This document shows, in pieces, positions 7,855 through 16,748 of a stretch of DNA of 48,856 bases. The position numbers and the translations under genes are program-made. The number at the start of each line of letters is the position of its first letter. The stretch's first letter is position 1. Source of the stretch: an uncultured Bacteroidales bacterium (GTDB taxonomy: Bacteria > Bacteroidota > Bacteroidia > Bacteroidales > UBA3824); the NCBI GenBank assembly GCA_905234655.1, contig CAJOJG010000018.1:1-48856 (forward strand), written 5' to 3'. Below the pieces are notes generated by a model. That model was not told the DNA's origin and did not search any database. It saw nothing but the letters and a program-made list of their open reading frames with translations.

Positions 7855-8694
7855 ATGAATAAACTTGCACTTTCGATCGCCACCGCGGCGATGCTGACGG
7901 GTTGTGCGTCACAGGGTGGCAATAACGCCACAAACTCCACAACAAACTCTACAAAATCCAAATCTATCGTTGTCTACTACTCGCAGAACGGCGGCACCGA
8001 GAAGGTCGCCAAAATCTTCAGCGAAAGGCTCGGCATCGAGATTGACTCGATAGTATGTAACGAGCCCTACGACAGCGACTTTGGCAAGACCATCCAGCGG
8101 TGGCAGGAGGAGCGTCAGAAAGACATTCTCCCAGCCATCAAGCCCATCGGACACAACATTGCCGACTACGACACAATCTATCTCGGCTACCCGGTTTGGG
8201 GCGGCACTTACGCATCGCCAATGATGTCGTTCATCACCGCCACAGACCTCAAGGGCAAGGTCATTGTGCCGTTCTGCACATTCGGCAGCGGCGGTCTTAA
8301 CACAAGCACCGACAACCTGAAAGACCAACTGAAAGACACCAAAGTCCTCGACGGATACGGTGTACGCGCCGCAAGAATCTCGAAGGCAAAGGCCGAAATC
8401 GAGACGTTTCTCATTAACAGTGGAATCGCCAAGGGCAAGAAGACCACCCTACCCGACTTCAGCGAACAAAAGCCTGTAACAGAAGACGAAAAGAAGATTT
8501 TTGATGCGGCGTGCAGCAGCTACTCAATGCCGCTCGGCTCGCCCTTGACAGTTGGCAAACGCGACATCGCAAACGGCGTAGAGTACCTATTCACCGTTGA
8601 GAACAAGACCCCCGACGGCAACACCTCCCAATCAAAAATCTTCGTCATCGTATCTGACGGCGCAGAGCCTGAGTTCACGCAAGTCGTGAGGTAG
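7855..8694 (+). CDS. Exported lipoprotein with flavodoxin-like domain
   Basis: 279 aa. Signal peptide with lipobox LTGC (Cys17) and a short Asn/Thr-rich linker. The flavodoxin-fold domain (Flavodoxin_4 style) runs about 36-190: SIVVYYSQNGGTEKVAKIF supplies the FMN phosphate loop, YLGYPVWGGTYASPM and FCTFGSGGLNTS the isoalloxazine loops. A roughly 85-residue C-terminal domain of unknown function follows. Predicted location is the periplasmic face of the inner or outer membrane, unusual for a flavodoxin; an electron-transfer or quinone/azo reductase role is inference. Starts 77 nt after the MFS pseudogene and ends 5 nt from the convergent GH3 gene. Confidence 0.8.
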   Translation: MNKLALSIATAAMLTGCASQGGNNATNSTTNSTKSKSIVVYYSQNGGTEKVAKIFSERLGIEIDSIVCNEPYDSDFGKTIQRWQEERQKDILPAIKPIGHNIADYDTIYLGYPVWGGTYASPMMSFITATDLKGKVIVPFCTFGSGGLNTSTDNLKDQLKDTKVLDGYGVRAARISKAKAEIETFLINSGIAKGKKTTLPDFSEQKPVTEDEKKIFDAACSSYSMPLGSPLTVGKRDIANGVEYLFTVENKTPDGNTSQSKIFVIVSDGAEPEFTQVVR

Positions 8695-8699
8695 ACCGC

Positions 8700-11042
8700 C
8701 TACAAAACCTCCGCGAAATACTCTTTACGCAAATCCATCGTTAACGCCTCGCCGGTAAGCGTTACGGTGGATTGTTGGCGGATGTCGGCGGAGGAGGCAC
8801 CAATCTTGACAGTGAATTTGCCAGAGGCGATATTCCACTTGCCGTTGGCGTAGTAGCCTAACTGCGAGGGCGCGACGGCAAATTTCACTGTCTTTTTTTC
8901 GCCCGGATTGAGCGAAACGCGGGCAAATCCTTGAAGTTGTATCGGCTTGATGTTCTGACTATTGTCGGTGGGCGAAACGTACAACTGCACAATCTCGTCG
9001 GCGGCGACGGTGCCGGTGTTATGTACGTCAACGCTCACATTGAAACGCTCGGCAGAGGTCGGGACGGTCGCGTCGGCGGCGATGTTGGAATACTCAAACG
9101 TCGTGTACGTCAGGCCGTAGCCAAACGGATAGGCTGTGCGCTTGTCGCCGTCAAGACCATAATTATAACAAATCGGCTCGTGGAGTTCCTCGGCGGGGTA
9201 CGAAACGGAGAGTTTTCCCGACGGGCTGACGTTGCCGTAGATGATGTCGGCGAGAGCGTTGCCGCCCTCCTCGCCCGGATACCACGCTTGGATTACGGCG
9301 GCGCATTTTTCCGCCAAACCGCTGATTACCTGAGCCCTGCCGCCAAAAATCACAAGCACGACCGGCTTGCCGGTGGCGATGAGTTTTTGCACAAATTGTT
9401 CCTGACGGCCGGGCAGGCGGAGATGTTTGCGGTCGCGGTTTTCGCCGCAGAGGATTGCGTTTTCGCCGACGGCTGCGATGATGACGTCGCTCTTTTTTGC
9501 CATCGCAAGCGCGGCGTTTTCGTCCGACTTTTCGCCGCTGTCAATCATTCGGTTTTGGATGGATTTTAGGTACGCCACACGCGGGTCGCCGCTCTGTTCC
9601 ACGACTGTCTCCACTTCTTCCGTCCAGTCGCAGCCTCGTTGATAATCAATACTATAACCGTCAGGCAACCTGCCCGAAAGTCCGTCCCTTAGGGTTACGA
9701 TTTTTGGATGAAGCCCGTCTTCGAATGTGCCTTTCCAAAAGAACCGCATCGACTGGTAGGTGTAGTCGCCGAGCATCGCCCACATCGTGTTGGCGTTTGG
9801 CCCCGTGAGCGCGATTTTCGACGGCTTCCTGAGCGGGAGTACGCCGTTGTTTTTCAACATCACAACCGACTGAGTGGCAAGTTGATAGGCGGTGTTGCGC
9901 TCCTCGGGTGTGTCGTACTTGATGGGGCCTTCGTCGTAGAGTTTCGCGCCGTCGCCGAGAGTGCCGACCATGAATTTGAATTTCAAAACGCGCTTTACTG
10001 CCGCCTCGAATGTCTGTTCCGTCACAAGCCCCTTTCCGATGGCTTCGGGAATGAGTTTGTAATTGTCGCCCTGCGGAAAATCCACGTCGTTGCCGGCGTT
10101 GAGGGCTGCGGCGGCGCGTTGGAGCGGCGAAAGATTGTCGTCCACTTGGTCGATAGAGCCGTAGTCGCTCACCATGATTCCGTCGTAATGGAGGTATTGA
10201 CGGAGGATTTCTTGCTGTATGTTGCTGTTTGCCACGCATTTAGTCCCGTCAACAGCATGATAGCCAGTCATGACGACCTTGCTGCCTTCCTTGCGTATGC
10301 AGACCTCGTGGGGCAGGAGGATTTCCTCCATAAGTTCCTTTTTGGGAGCGTCGCCGCCACCGCCGTAACCGAGAAAATGCTTTGTGCATGCCGCAACGCC
10401 TTTTTTGAGGTCGCCGTGCTGCAATCCGCGCACAAACGCCGCCGCCATCGCCGCCGAAAGGTACGAATCCTCGCCATACGACTCCTCAAGCCTATTGAAC
10501 GATGGGTCGCGCACAACGTCTATCATCGGCGAGAGCGACAGGAATCCGCCCACTTTTCTGAGGTCGGTCGCTGTCTCGTAGGTCTTCTTCTCGGCGAGCG
10601 CGGGGTTGAACGAGCATGCCAGGCCAATCTGTTGAGGATATACCGTGGCTTCCATTGCGTTGACGCCGCTCAAAACTTCCTCGTGCATCAACGCTGGGAT
10701 TCCGCTCGGTGTGTTTTTTATGAGCCACTCCTGCATCTGCGAGACCATGTCGCGCACTTTTTCGGGCGGAAGTTGGGTGTTGAGCATGAACTGCGAACAA
10801 TGTCCGATGCCGTTTGGGATGATTTCGGCGCATTTTTCGGGCATCAACTTATTGTCCTCGTCGAAAAACTGCGTCATGTAGATGCCGCAAAGTTGGGCCA
10901 CGCGCTCCTCTTTGGTCATCCGCGCATAAAGTTCGTCGACCTTTGCGTCGATGTCGGAAGTCTGTGAATGCGGCTGCGTGTTGCAACCGGCAATGGATCC
11001 TGCCATAGTCATAATAATTGCATATTTGGTGATGTCTTTCAT
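8700..11042 (-). CDS. Glycoside hydrolase family 3 beta-glucosidase/beta-xylosidase, lipoprotein
   Basis: 780 aa. Lipobox SIAGC (Cys20), so surface or periplasmic lipoprotein. The (beta/alpha)8 domain carries KHFLGYGGGGDAP and the nucleophile segment MVSDYGS (Asp293). The alpha/beta sandwich follows with VVMLKNNGVLPLRKPSKIALTGPNA, then a C-terminal fibronectin III-like domain (NTGTVAADEIVQLYVSP). Removes terminal beta-linked glucose or xylose from oligosaccharides; the exact sugar cannot be read. Preceded by a good promoter and followed on the same strand by two GH43 genes and an esterase, which together suit arabinoxylan or arabinan breakdown. Confidence 0.9.
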   Translation of the reverse strand: MKDITKYAIIMTMAGSIAGCNTQPHSQTSDIDAKVDELYARMTKEERVAQLCGIYMTQFFDEDNKLMPEKCAEIIPNGIGHCSQFMLNTQLPPEKVRDMVSQMQEWLIKNTPSGIPALMHEEVLSGVNAMEATVYPQQIGLACSFNPALAEKKTYETATDLRKVGGFLSLSPMIDVVRDPSFNRLEESYGEDSYLSAAMAAAFVRGLQHGDLKKGVAACTKHFLGYGGGGDAPKKELMEEILLPHEVCIRKEGSKVVMTGYHAVDGTKCVANSNIQQEILRQYLHYDGIMVSDYGSIDQVDDNLSPLQRAAAALNAGNDVDFPQGDNYKLIPEAIGKGLVTEQTFEAAVKRVLKFKFMVGTLGDGAKLYDEGPIKYDTPEERNTAYQLATQSVVMLKNNGVLPLRKPSKIALTGPNANTMWAMLGDYTYQSMRFFWKGTFEDGLHPKIVTLRDGLSGRLPDGYSIDYQRGCDWTEEVETVVEQSGDPRVAYLKSIQNRMIDSGEKSDENAALAMAKKSDVIIAAVGENAILCGENRDRKHLRLPGRQEQFVQKLIATGKPVVLVIFGGRAQVISGLAEKCAAVIQAWYPGEEGGNALADIIYGNVSPSGKLSVSYPAEELHEPICYNYGLDGDKRTAYPFGYGLTYTTFEYSNIAADATVPTSAERFNVSVDVHNTGTVAADEIVQLYVSPTDNSQNIKPIQLQGFARVSLNPGEKKTVKFAVAPSQLGYYANGKWNIASGKFTVKIGASSADIRQQSTVTLTGEALTMDLRKEYFAEVL

Positions 11043-11074
11043 AATTAAATGTGTTTGTCAAAGCTTTTATTTGG

Positions 11075-11106
11075 CAAAAGTAACAATTTGTTTTCTGTTG
11101 CACAAA
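11075..11106 (-). promoter_or_regulatory. Promoter of the GH3 gene
   Basis: Minus strand TTTG (11103-11106), 20 nt, TACTTTTG (11075-11082), about 35 nt before the ATG. It abuts the small gene remnant at 11113-11160. Confidence 0.65.
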
Positions 11107-11112
11107 CAAAAT

Positions 11113-11160
11113 TTTCCTATTTTCGTCAAGGAAGACGGCCGGATAAGGGTGATGATGTAG
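11113..11160 (+). pseudogene. C-terminal remnant of a HARE-HTH-like gene
   Basis: Plus strand reads FPIFVKEDGRIRVMM then TAG. This matches the end of the intact small protein at 16749-16955 (HPGIFVKEDGRIRLMM). Only the last 15 codons survive. The other strand of the same DNA encodes the end of the membrane protein at 11126-11662. Confidence 0.6.
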
Positions 11161-11662
11161 GGGGGCGTTGTTTCTTCCGTTTGTAAACGAATTGAGGAAT
11201 ATTGACGATTATGAACATCATTACATACCCCAAAAAGTAGAATACGTACCGACGGTAATTGATTCTTTCGTACCCCTCAGGCGTTTTGCCTTCCAGCCAC
11301 ATTTGTTTTATCACATCTTTTGCAAGCTGTGTCGGATTGTCTAAATGCGGCAGGGTGTTGGTTGCAAACTCATTCCACCAGTAATATCCATGCCACAGGC
11401 CTATGACGGCAATCACGGACAATATTACCGTAAACACGACGGATGGCTTGTACCTGATGGCAACATGCAGGTTCAACGCCGCCGTTGTAATACCGAGAAT
11501 CACATATATGACTGGCTGCGCCACGAGAAACAGATAAGTGTTGGTTTCGTAATAATTCCACCCCACCAGTTTCCCGAATTGGTCAACGATGTCGATGCAC
11601 AGCCGGAATATGTCGCCAGTCGTATTCAGTACTGGCCAAATGTATAATAATTTAGTTTTCAA
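11126..11662 (-). CDS. Hypothetical multi-pass membrane protein with rewritten C-terminus
   Basis: 178 aa, family not recognised. Three hydrophobic segments: about 43-65 (LFLVAQPVIYVILGITTAAL), 74-96 (VVFTVILSVIAVIGLWHGYYW) and 142-160 (YVFYFLGYVMMFIIVNI). The only start is TTG at 11662, rare in this phylum; a -7 box TATTTTTG (11671-11678, minus) puts the expected transcription start about there, so translation would be leaderless or begin further in. The last residues (PPTSSPLSGRLP) are read antisense through the HARE-HTH remnant, so recombination has replaced the natural end. It may be a decaying gene. Confidence 0.5.
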   Translation of the reverse strand: MKTKLLYIWPVLNTTGDIFRLCIDIVDQFGKLVGWNYYETNTYLFLVAQPVIYVILGITTAALNLHVAIRYKPSVVFTVILSVIAVIGLWHGYYWWNEFATNTLPHLDNPTQLAKDVIKQMWLEGKTPEGYERINYRRYVFYFLGYVMMFIIVNIPQFVYKRKKQRPPTSSPLSGRLP

Positions 11663-11704
11663 CTTTTTAGCAAAAATACATCATTATTTCCAACCGTCCA
11701 ACAC

Positions 11705-11747
11705 GTATAAGTAAAATTCTATACATGATATAGTTTTTTACTTATAC
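11705..11747. repeat. Inverted repeat in the 200-bp gap before GH43
   Basis: GTATAAGTAAAA (11705-11716) pairs with 11736-11747. A second hairpin follows, CGCCTCT (11757-11763) with AGAGGCG (11795-11801), and then a run of A. The region holds no gene and may act as a terminator for the minus-strand membrane protein upstream region or be repeat debris. Confidence 0.4.
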
Positions 11748-11825
11748 CCGGCTGAACGCCTCTGCAAATATACTCGGCTTTTGCGAGGTGCGCAAGAGGC
11801 GTATAAAAAAATTATATACATCTTT

Positions 11826-11853
11826 GTAGAGACGTTTCATGAAACGTCTCTAC
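11826..11853. repeat. 28-bp palindrome, copy 2 (perfect)
   Basis: Perfectly self-complementary 28-mer beginning GTAGAGACGTTTCATGAAAC, identical to the copy at 5056-5083 except for one base. It lies 13 nt beyond the GH43 stop and could fold as a transcript-end hairpin. Confidence 0.7.
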
Positions 11854-11866
11854 CAAAAACAATAAA

Positions 11867-13318
11867 TCACCTTTCCAATTCCCATTTTGCGTTGTCGCTG
11901 GTCGAGTCCCATTCTTTGAGGATGGGGGTGGAATCGGCGATGGAATAGAGGACGTATTTGGTGTTGAGGCCGGGGATGCCGGGGACGCGCTTGGGCATCA
12001 GGCGGTAGGTGCCGTCGGTGCATTGCTCGATGCGCCAGAGCTGCGTGTCGTCGCCGGTGAAGGTGTCCGCTACGATTACGTCCATGCCGGTAGAGGCGGC
12101 GAGGGCGCGGGATGTGCCGTTGATGGTAATCTTGAAATACGGATTGCCGAGGTAGCCGCCTTTGCCTTCCACAGGCTCGATTTTCCAATATTGGTTGGGA
12201 CGCAGCATGAAGTCGCTCAGGCGGGCGGGCGCAGAGGCTTTTGGCCACGAGGATTCCACGTCGGAAAGTTGTTGCAAGGGAAGTTCCTTGACTGGGTCGT
12301 CGGGGTTGATGCGCCACCACATCTGACGGTCTTGGGCGATGCGGACAAAGTCGGTGGCAAGTTCCAAAGCGTAGCCGCGACGCGCCGAAAGTATCGTGTA
12401 GACGCCGCCAGTAACCTTTTTGCCAGCCTTGGGCCAGCCATCTTTCCACGTCAGAGGCAAGATAGACAGCACACTTCTGCCGCTGCGCTCAAAATCGGCC
12501 TCAAAATGGCACGACATCACTTCCACACCGTCGTCAACCACAAAACGCCCGAAATGCCCCGCGCCGACGGATTTTTGGTAGGTGGCTACCACCATCTTGC
12601 CGCCGCCCTGTTTCATGTCGCGGCCGTTATTGTCGAGGTAAGGGCCGTAGATGTCCTTCGAGCGGCCTACGACGATGTTGTAGGTGGAATTTACGCCATC
12701 GCAACACGTGCCGTGGGTGCCGAGCAAGTAGTACCAGCCGTCAACGTAGAGAAGGTCGGTCGCCTCGCAGTCGATGGCAACGTCAACGGGTTTTGCGCCC
12801 GACTTGCGCGCCGCCGTCTCGGGGTCGAGCTCGATGATGCGGATGTTGCCGAAATACGTGCCGTAACTTACAAACAGCCTGTTTTGTTCCTTGACGTAGA
12901 GAAGCCCCGCGTCGATGGCGTCGCAGTCCTCAACGCCGTCTGATGCCGCAACTTCCTTTGCGACAGTGAATTTGAAGTCGGGCGACTTGGGGTCGAGGGT
13001 CTTGTTCCACATCGTGAGGATTTTGCCGTAATGGCCGCCGCCGAGACCGCCGCCCGTCGCGCTGTATGCCACCAAATAGCGGTCACCAATCTTCAAAACG
13101 TCGGGTGCAGCACCACCGCCGGGACGCTCTGCGCCGCCGTGCCACGTGTAGCCGCCGTCGTCGGAAATCAAGCCGCCGCCGCCAGTGCCAAAGGTGTAAT
13201 ACTTGCCGTCGCACTCTGCCAATGTAGATGGGTCGTGGATGTAGGGTGCGCCCACTTGCGCCGATGCCGCCGACGCCGTCAACGCGAATATTATTGAAAA
13301 CAGAAATTTCTTTGTCAT
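11867..13318 (-). CDS. Secreted GH43 arabinanase-like hydrolase with C-terminal ricin-type lectin region
   Basis: 483 aa. Signal peptide ending near ASAASA-QVG. Five-bladed propeller with YIHDPSTLAECDGKYYTFGT (catalytic base Asp29), DCDAIDAGLLYV (pKa-modulating Asp) and DCEATDLLYVDGWYYLLGTH (proton-donor Glu candidate), the pattern of endo-1,5-alpha-L-arabinanases and arabinofuranosidases. The last 130 residues (YWKIEPVEGKGG, ...TQLWRIEQCTDGTYRLMPK) look like a ricin-type beta-trefoil/CBM13 binding module. Substrate is inferred. Located between two palindromic repeats and preceded by a second GH43, so probably part of one arabinose-polymer degradation set. Confidence 0.85.
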   Translation of the reverse strand: MTKKFLFSIIFALTASAASAQVGAPYIHDPSTLAECDGKYYTFGTGGGGLISDDGGYTWHGGAERPGGGAAPDVLKIGDRYLVAYSATGGGLGGGHYGKILTMWNKTLDPKSPDFKFTVAKEVAASDGVEDCDAIDAGLLYVKEQNRLFVSYGTYFGNIRIIELDPETAARKSGAKPVDVAIDCEATDLLYVDGWYYLLGTHGTCCDGVNSTYNIVVGRSKDIYGPYLDNNGRDMKQGGGKMVVATYQKSVGAGHFGRFVVDDGVEVMSCHFEADFERSGRSVLSILPLTWKDGWPKAGKKVTGGVYTILSARRGYALELATDFVRIAQDRQMWWRINPDDPVKELPLQQLSDVESSWPKASAPARLSDFMLRPNQYWKIEPVEGKGGYLGNPYFKITINGTSRALAASTGMDVIVADTFTGDDTQLWRIEQCTDGTYRLMPKRVPGIPGLNTKYVLYSIADSTPILKEWDSTSDNAKWELER

Positions 13319-13337
13319 TTTATATGCTTTTTTTGGG

Positions 13338-13509
13338 GGACACGGAAGGCACGGAAAACACAGATTCTTTATGGAAAAAAAATTTAAATACTTTAAATTT
13401 TTTGACGGAAAAAACGGAATTTAGTTTCCGTGGTTTCCGTAAATATTTTTGCTAAAAAATATTTCATTTTCACATTCCTTTTTCTGTGTTTTCAGTGTGT
13501 TCCGTGTCT
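13338..13509. repeat. Inverted-repeat element with CACGGAA/ACACAGA arms (copy A)
   Basis: The left arm 13338-13364 (GGACACGGAAGGCACGGAAAA...) is the imperfect inverse of 13483-13509. The middle is AT-rich and also carries TTTCCGTGGTTTCCGT. The 200-bp gap between the two GH43 genes is made almost wholly of this element; no gene seen. A related element is at 15543-15675. Confidence 0.6.
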
Positions 13510-13518
13510 GAAAAATTA

Positions 13519-15513
13519 TTATTTTATTTTGAAATTTTTGACGGGGTGGCCGTCATTGTCGATGAAGCGGACGCAGAAGTCGCTCATGCCGGGACCGTTG
13601 ATGACGAGGCCGGAAAGGACGTTTGTGCCTTTTTTGAGCGTTACGGACTTAGACGCGCAGTCGTCCCTGACCATGCGGCGGTCGCCCGACATCGTGAGGA
13701 TTTCGTCGCCGTCGAGGTACCACTTCGACGCGGAATTGCTGCCCGCCATGAGCCGCACGTCCCTGATTTCGTCGTCGCACTCTATCACCGTAACAGCCGG
13801 GAAAATCACGCCGTAAATCTTCTTGCCGTAATGCTCTGTGAAACGGAATAGCTTGACGTTGTAGAAGTTGCTCTCTATCTTGTGCCATACGAGGGTCTGA
13901 GAGCCGTATTTCGACTTTTGGCGGTCGGCGGGGACTGTCTTCAATAGCGACTGAACTTGCGGGTCGCCAAGGGTCTTGTCGAGGTAACTGTCGGTGAAGA
14001 GGATGTTGGTGTTGATGTCGAGGTAGATTGGCTCGGCGACCGTCCAACGCCTGATGAAACCGTCGCTGTCGGGCGTTGAGGGCGTGGCGGCTGCGGGCTG
14101 GAAATATTCGATGCGGTTTTTGAACTCGATGTTGTCGATGTCCACTGCGTCCGCGTCGGCGGTGATGCAGAGGTCGGTAACGCCGTTGGGAACGTATTTC
14201 AAGGGGGCCGTTACCGCCAGCCATTGACCGCTGTAATCGCGGCGAAACTGCCCTTCGGTAACCACCGTTACGGTAAATTCGGCAATCACCTTGCCCTTGG
14301 CGGACTTTTCTCGGACGGTGAACTTGGTGTTCTTGTTGGCGCGGACGTTGGCGATGGCGTAGGCGTTGGGCTTGACGTTCTTGAAATCGACGTCCTTATA
14401 TATAATGTAACTGCCCTTGCGTCCGAGCCCCGCGTACCAGCCGCGAAATCTGTCGGCGGTGTCCACAAATCCTGTCGTAACGTCCTGGGAGGCAGTGTTG
14501 TAGCGGTCAACATTGATTACAGAAACCGCATCGTTGATTCCCACGCCGCGCATTGTGGGATGCACCTCGCGGATAGTGCCGTCGGGGTTGAAATAGAGCC
14601 GTTCGATGCGGGGGCTGCGGCGTTTGTCGTCGTCGGGCGAAAAGTCGTTGTGGTGGTAAAAAAGATACCACTGGCCCTTGTAGTTGATGATTGAATGGTG
14701 GTTGGTCCAGCAACTGTCGGCGTGTTCCGCCATGATTAGGCCTTTGTACTCGTAAGGGCCGGTGGGGTTTTTGCTCATCGCGTAGCCGAGGACTTCGGTG
14801 TTGCGGCGCACGTAGGGGTACGTGAGGTAATAGTTGCCGTTGTGCTCGAATGCGAACGGGCCTTCCGCCTGACGGTTTGGCAGGTCTTTGAGGCAGTTGT
14901 AGCCTGACATCTCAAACTCGCGGTCGCCCCACCTGACTTTTTCGGTGGGGGTGTCGTCGGCGAGTTCGGTCATGTTTTCTTTGAGCCGTGCGCAACGTCC
15001 CGCGCCCCAGAATATGTAGGCGTTGCCGTCTGAAGCCTGCAATACGCACGGGTCGATGCCGCTGATGCCCTTGATGTTGCTCTTGACGACGGTGTAGGGG
15101 CCTTCGGGCTTGTCGGCGACCGCCACGCCAATGCCAAATCCCATGCCTTCCTTAACCACGTCGGGGAAGTAGAAATAATACTTTCCGCCACGCTCAACGC
15201 AGTCGGGCGCCCACATGCTGTATCCGTCGGGCTTGCCCCACGGCACGTCTTTTTGGGTGAGAATTACGCCGTGGTCGGTCCATTCGGTGAGGTTTTCGGA
15301 CGAATAGACGTGGTAGTCTTCCATGCAAAACCAATTTTCCCTCATTCCTTGCGGCAGGGGCGACGGCTGCACAATGTCGTGCGACGGAAAGAGGTACACC
15401 TTCCCGCCGAAAACCCTCGCCGTGGGGTCTGCGGCGTACATGTCCCTGATGATGGGATTCTGCGCGCAAAGCACCGCCGGCAAGAGTGCTGAAAATAGTA
15501 GAAGTCTTTTCAT
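13519..15513 (-). CDS. Secreted GH43 arabinofuranosidase/xylosidase, multidomain
   Basis: 664 aa. Signal peptide (LLPAVLCAQNP). The N-terminal propeller has MYAADPTARVFGGKVYLF (Asp29), ISGIDPCVLQASDG (Asp154) and NRQAEGPFAFEHNGNYYLTY (Glu217), the three acids of GH43. About residues 345-460 form a CBM6-like beta-sandwich, followed by a C-terminal PA14-like or jelly-roll region (FRFTEHYGKKIYGVIFPA...LDGDEILTMSGDRR). The probable job is removal of arabinose or xylose from hemicellulose at the periplasm or surface. Both sides are bounded by inverted-repeat elements of one type. Confidence 0.88.
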   Translation of the reverse strand: MKRLLLFSALLPAVLCAQNPIIRDMYAADPTARVFGGKVYLFPSHDIVQPSPLPQGMRENWFCMEDYHVYSSENLTEWTDHGVILTQKDVPWGKPDGYSMWAPDCVERGGKYYFYFPDVVKEGMGFGIGVAVADKPEGPYTVVKSNIKGISGIDPCVLQASDGNAYIFWGAGRCARLKENMTELADDTPTEKVRWGDREFEMSGYNCLKDLPNRQAEGPFAFEHNGNYYLTYPYVRRNTEVLGYAMSKNPTGPYEYKGLIMAEHADSCWTNHHSIINYKGQWYLFYHHNDFSPDDDKRRSPRIERLYFNPDGTIREVHPTMRGVGINDAVSVINVDRYNTASQDVTTGFVDTADRFRGWYAGLGRKGSYIIYKDVDFKNVKPNAYAIANVRANKNTKFTVREKSAKGKVIAEFTVTVVTEGQFRRDYSGQWLAVTAPLKYVPNGVTDLCITADADAVDIDNIEFKNRIEYFQPAAATPSTPDSDGFIRRWTVAEPIYLDINTNILFTDSYLDKTLGDPQVQSLLKTVPADRQKSKYGSQTLVWHKIESNFYNVKLFRFTEHYGKKIYGVIFPAVTVIECDDEIRDVRLMAGSNSASKWYLDGDEILTMSGDRRMVRDDCASKSVTLKKGTNVLSGLVINGPGMSDFCVRFIDNDGHPVKNFKIK

Positions 15514-15542
15514 TGTATTTAGGTAATTGTGTAATTTTTTTT

Positions 15543-15675
15543 GTCACGGAACACACAGAATACACAGAAATCGACCTGCAAAAAAATCGTTAAAAATACA
15601 AGTATTTTAACGATTCGGAATGCACGGAACTAATTAAATTGAATTGGGTTCCGTGTTTTCCGTGTGTTCTGTGTT
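15543..15675. repeat. Inverted-repeat element with CACGGAA/ACACAGA arms (copy B)
   Basis: Left arm GTCACGGAACACACAGAATA (from 15543) and right arm at 15646-15675 (TTCCGTGTTTTCCGTGTGTT) are inverse relatives. The centre holds a separate hairpin, 15585-15599 with 15602-15615. Same family as 13338-13509. Confidence 0.6.
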
Positions 15676-15687
15676 AAAAAAACATTA

Positions 15688-16722
15688 TTATTTTTTCGAC
15701 GCTTCTTTGACGAAGAAGTCGGTCATTTTCTTGAATGTCTCGTCGTTGAAGGTGATGGGGCCGTGCTGGCCGTTGGGGACTGTGATGAACTCTTCGAGAA
15801 CGCCACGTTTGTCGAGTTCTTCGGCGAAACGCTTGCTCTGGCAGTAGGGCACCACGTTGTCGGCGTCGCCGTGTATTACGAGGAAACGGGGAAGGGGCTG
15901 CGAGCCATTTTTGAGGTAAGCCGCCGGGCTGATGAGTTCTATCAATTCGGGATTTTCGGCGGGCGCACCGCCAATGAGAGCCGCCTCGGGCGATTTTTCG
16001 TCGTTGACGCCCTCGCAATTCGCGCTCATACAGCGCATGTCAACGGGTCCGAACCAGTCGACGACTGCGTCCACCGCGCTCGAATATTCAGTGTTGCCGC
16101 CGATGTTGCCTTCGAGGTCAAGTTTGATTTCGGTGGTTTCGGTTTTTGTGCCGACGATGTTCTTGTTGGCGTCGAGGATGTTGGTGGCGACGGATTTTTT
16201 GGCGGTCTTGGTCTTCATCGTGCCGCTCACGCCCGCCATTGACGCGAGATGCCCGCCCGACGAAAAGCCGGTGATTCCGATGAAGGATTCGTCGATTTTG
16301 TAATCCTCGGCGTGTGCCTTGATGAAACGTATCGCGCCCTTGACGTCGTGGATCTGCGCGGGAAACTTCTCGTCGCCGCTCGAGCGGTGGTTGATGGCGA
16401 CTACGGCAAACCCTGCGTCCAAGAGCGGCTTCCCAAACGAGAAATAGGTGATGGCCTTCATGTTGTTGGAAAACCAAGCCGACCCATAGATAGCGATTAC
16501 CGCCTTGTAGGGTGCTTTGCCGGTTTTGGGCAGGTAGATGTCGAGACGGTGCGCCTCAAGGTCGTCGCCGGCATAGTCGACATCCTTGAAGTCAGGGTCC
16601 ACCGGCGGCTTCATGTTTCCAAAACCGCCGTGGAAGTCAGGCTGTTGAGCCTGCACGCACAATGTTGACAGCAAGATGAGCAACATTGCGGGGAAAAGAA
16701 TTTTTTTCATTTTTAGTGTCAT
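15688..16722 (-). CDS. Secreted alpha/beta-hydrolase esterase (BD-FAE/acetylxylan-esterase type)
   Basis: 344 aa. Signal peptide, then an alpha/beta-hydrolase with VIAIYGSAWFSNN in the oxyanion region, nucleophile elbow GFSSGG (Ser154), acid in IHGDADNVVP and His in NGQHGP. Resembles bacterial esterases that remove acetyl or feruloyl groups from hemicellulose, fitting the neighbouring GH43/GH3 genes. About 45 residues (160-205, TMKTKTAKKSVATNILDANKN...) form a charged insertion that could be a lid. Start is ATG at 16722, or MKK at 16710. It lies 26 nt after the HARE-HTH-like gene, so may be transcribed with argH. Confidence 0.8.
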   Translation of the reverse strand: MTLKMKKILFPAMLLILLSTLCVQAQQPDFHGGFGNMKPPVDPDFKDVDYAGDDLEAHRLDIYLPKTGKAPYKAVIAIYGSAWFSNNMKAITYFSFGKPLLDAGFAVVAINHRSSGDEKFPAQIHDVKGAIRFIKAHAEDYKIDESFIGITGFSSGGHLASMAGVSGTMKTKTAKKSVATNILDANKNIVGTKTETTEIKLDLEGNIGGNTEYSSAVDAVVDWFGPVDMRCMSANCEGVNDEKSPEAALIGGAPAENPELIELISPAAYLKNGSQPLPRFLVIHGDADNVVPYCQSKRFAEELDKRGVLEEFITVPNGQHGPITFNDETFKKMTDFFVKEASKK

Positions 16723-16748
16723 TATTATTGGTAATATTCAAGTCTAAT

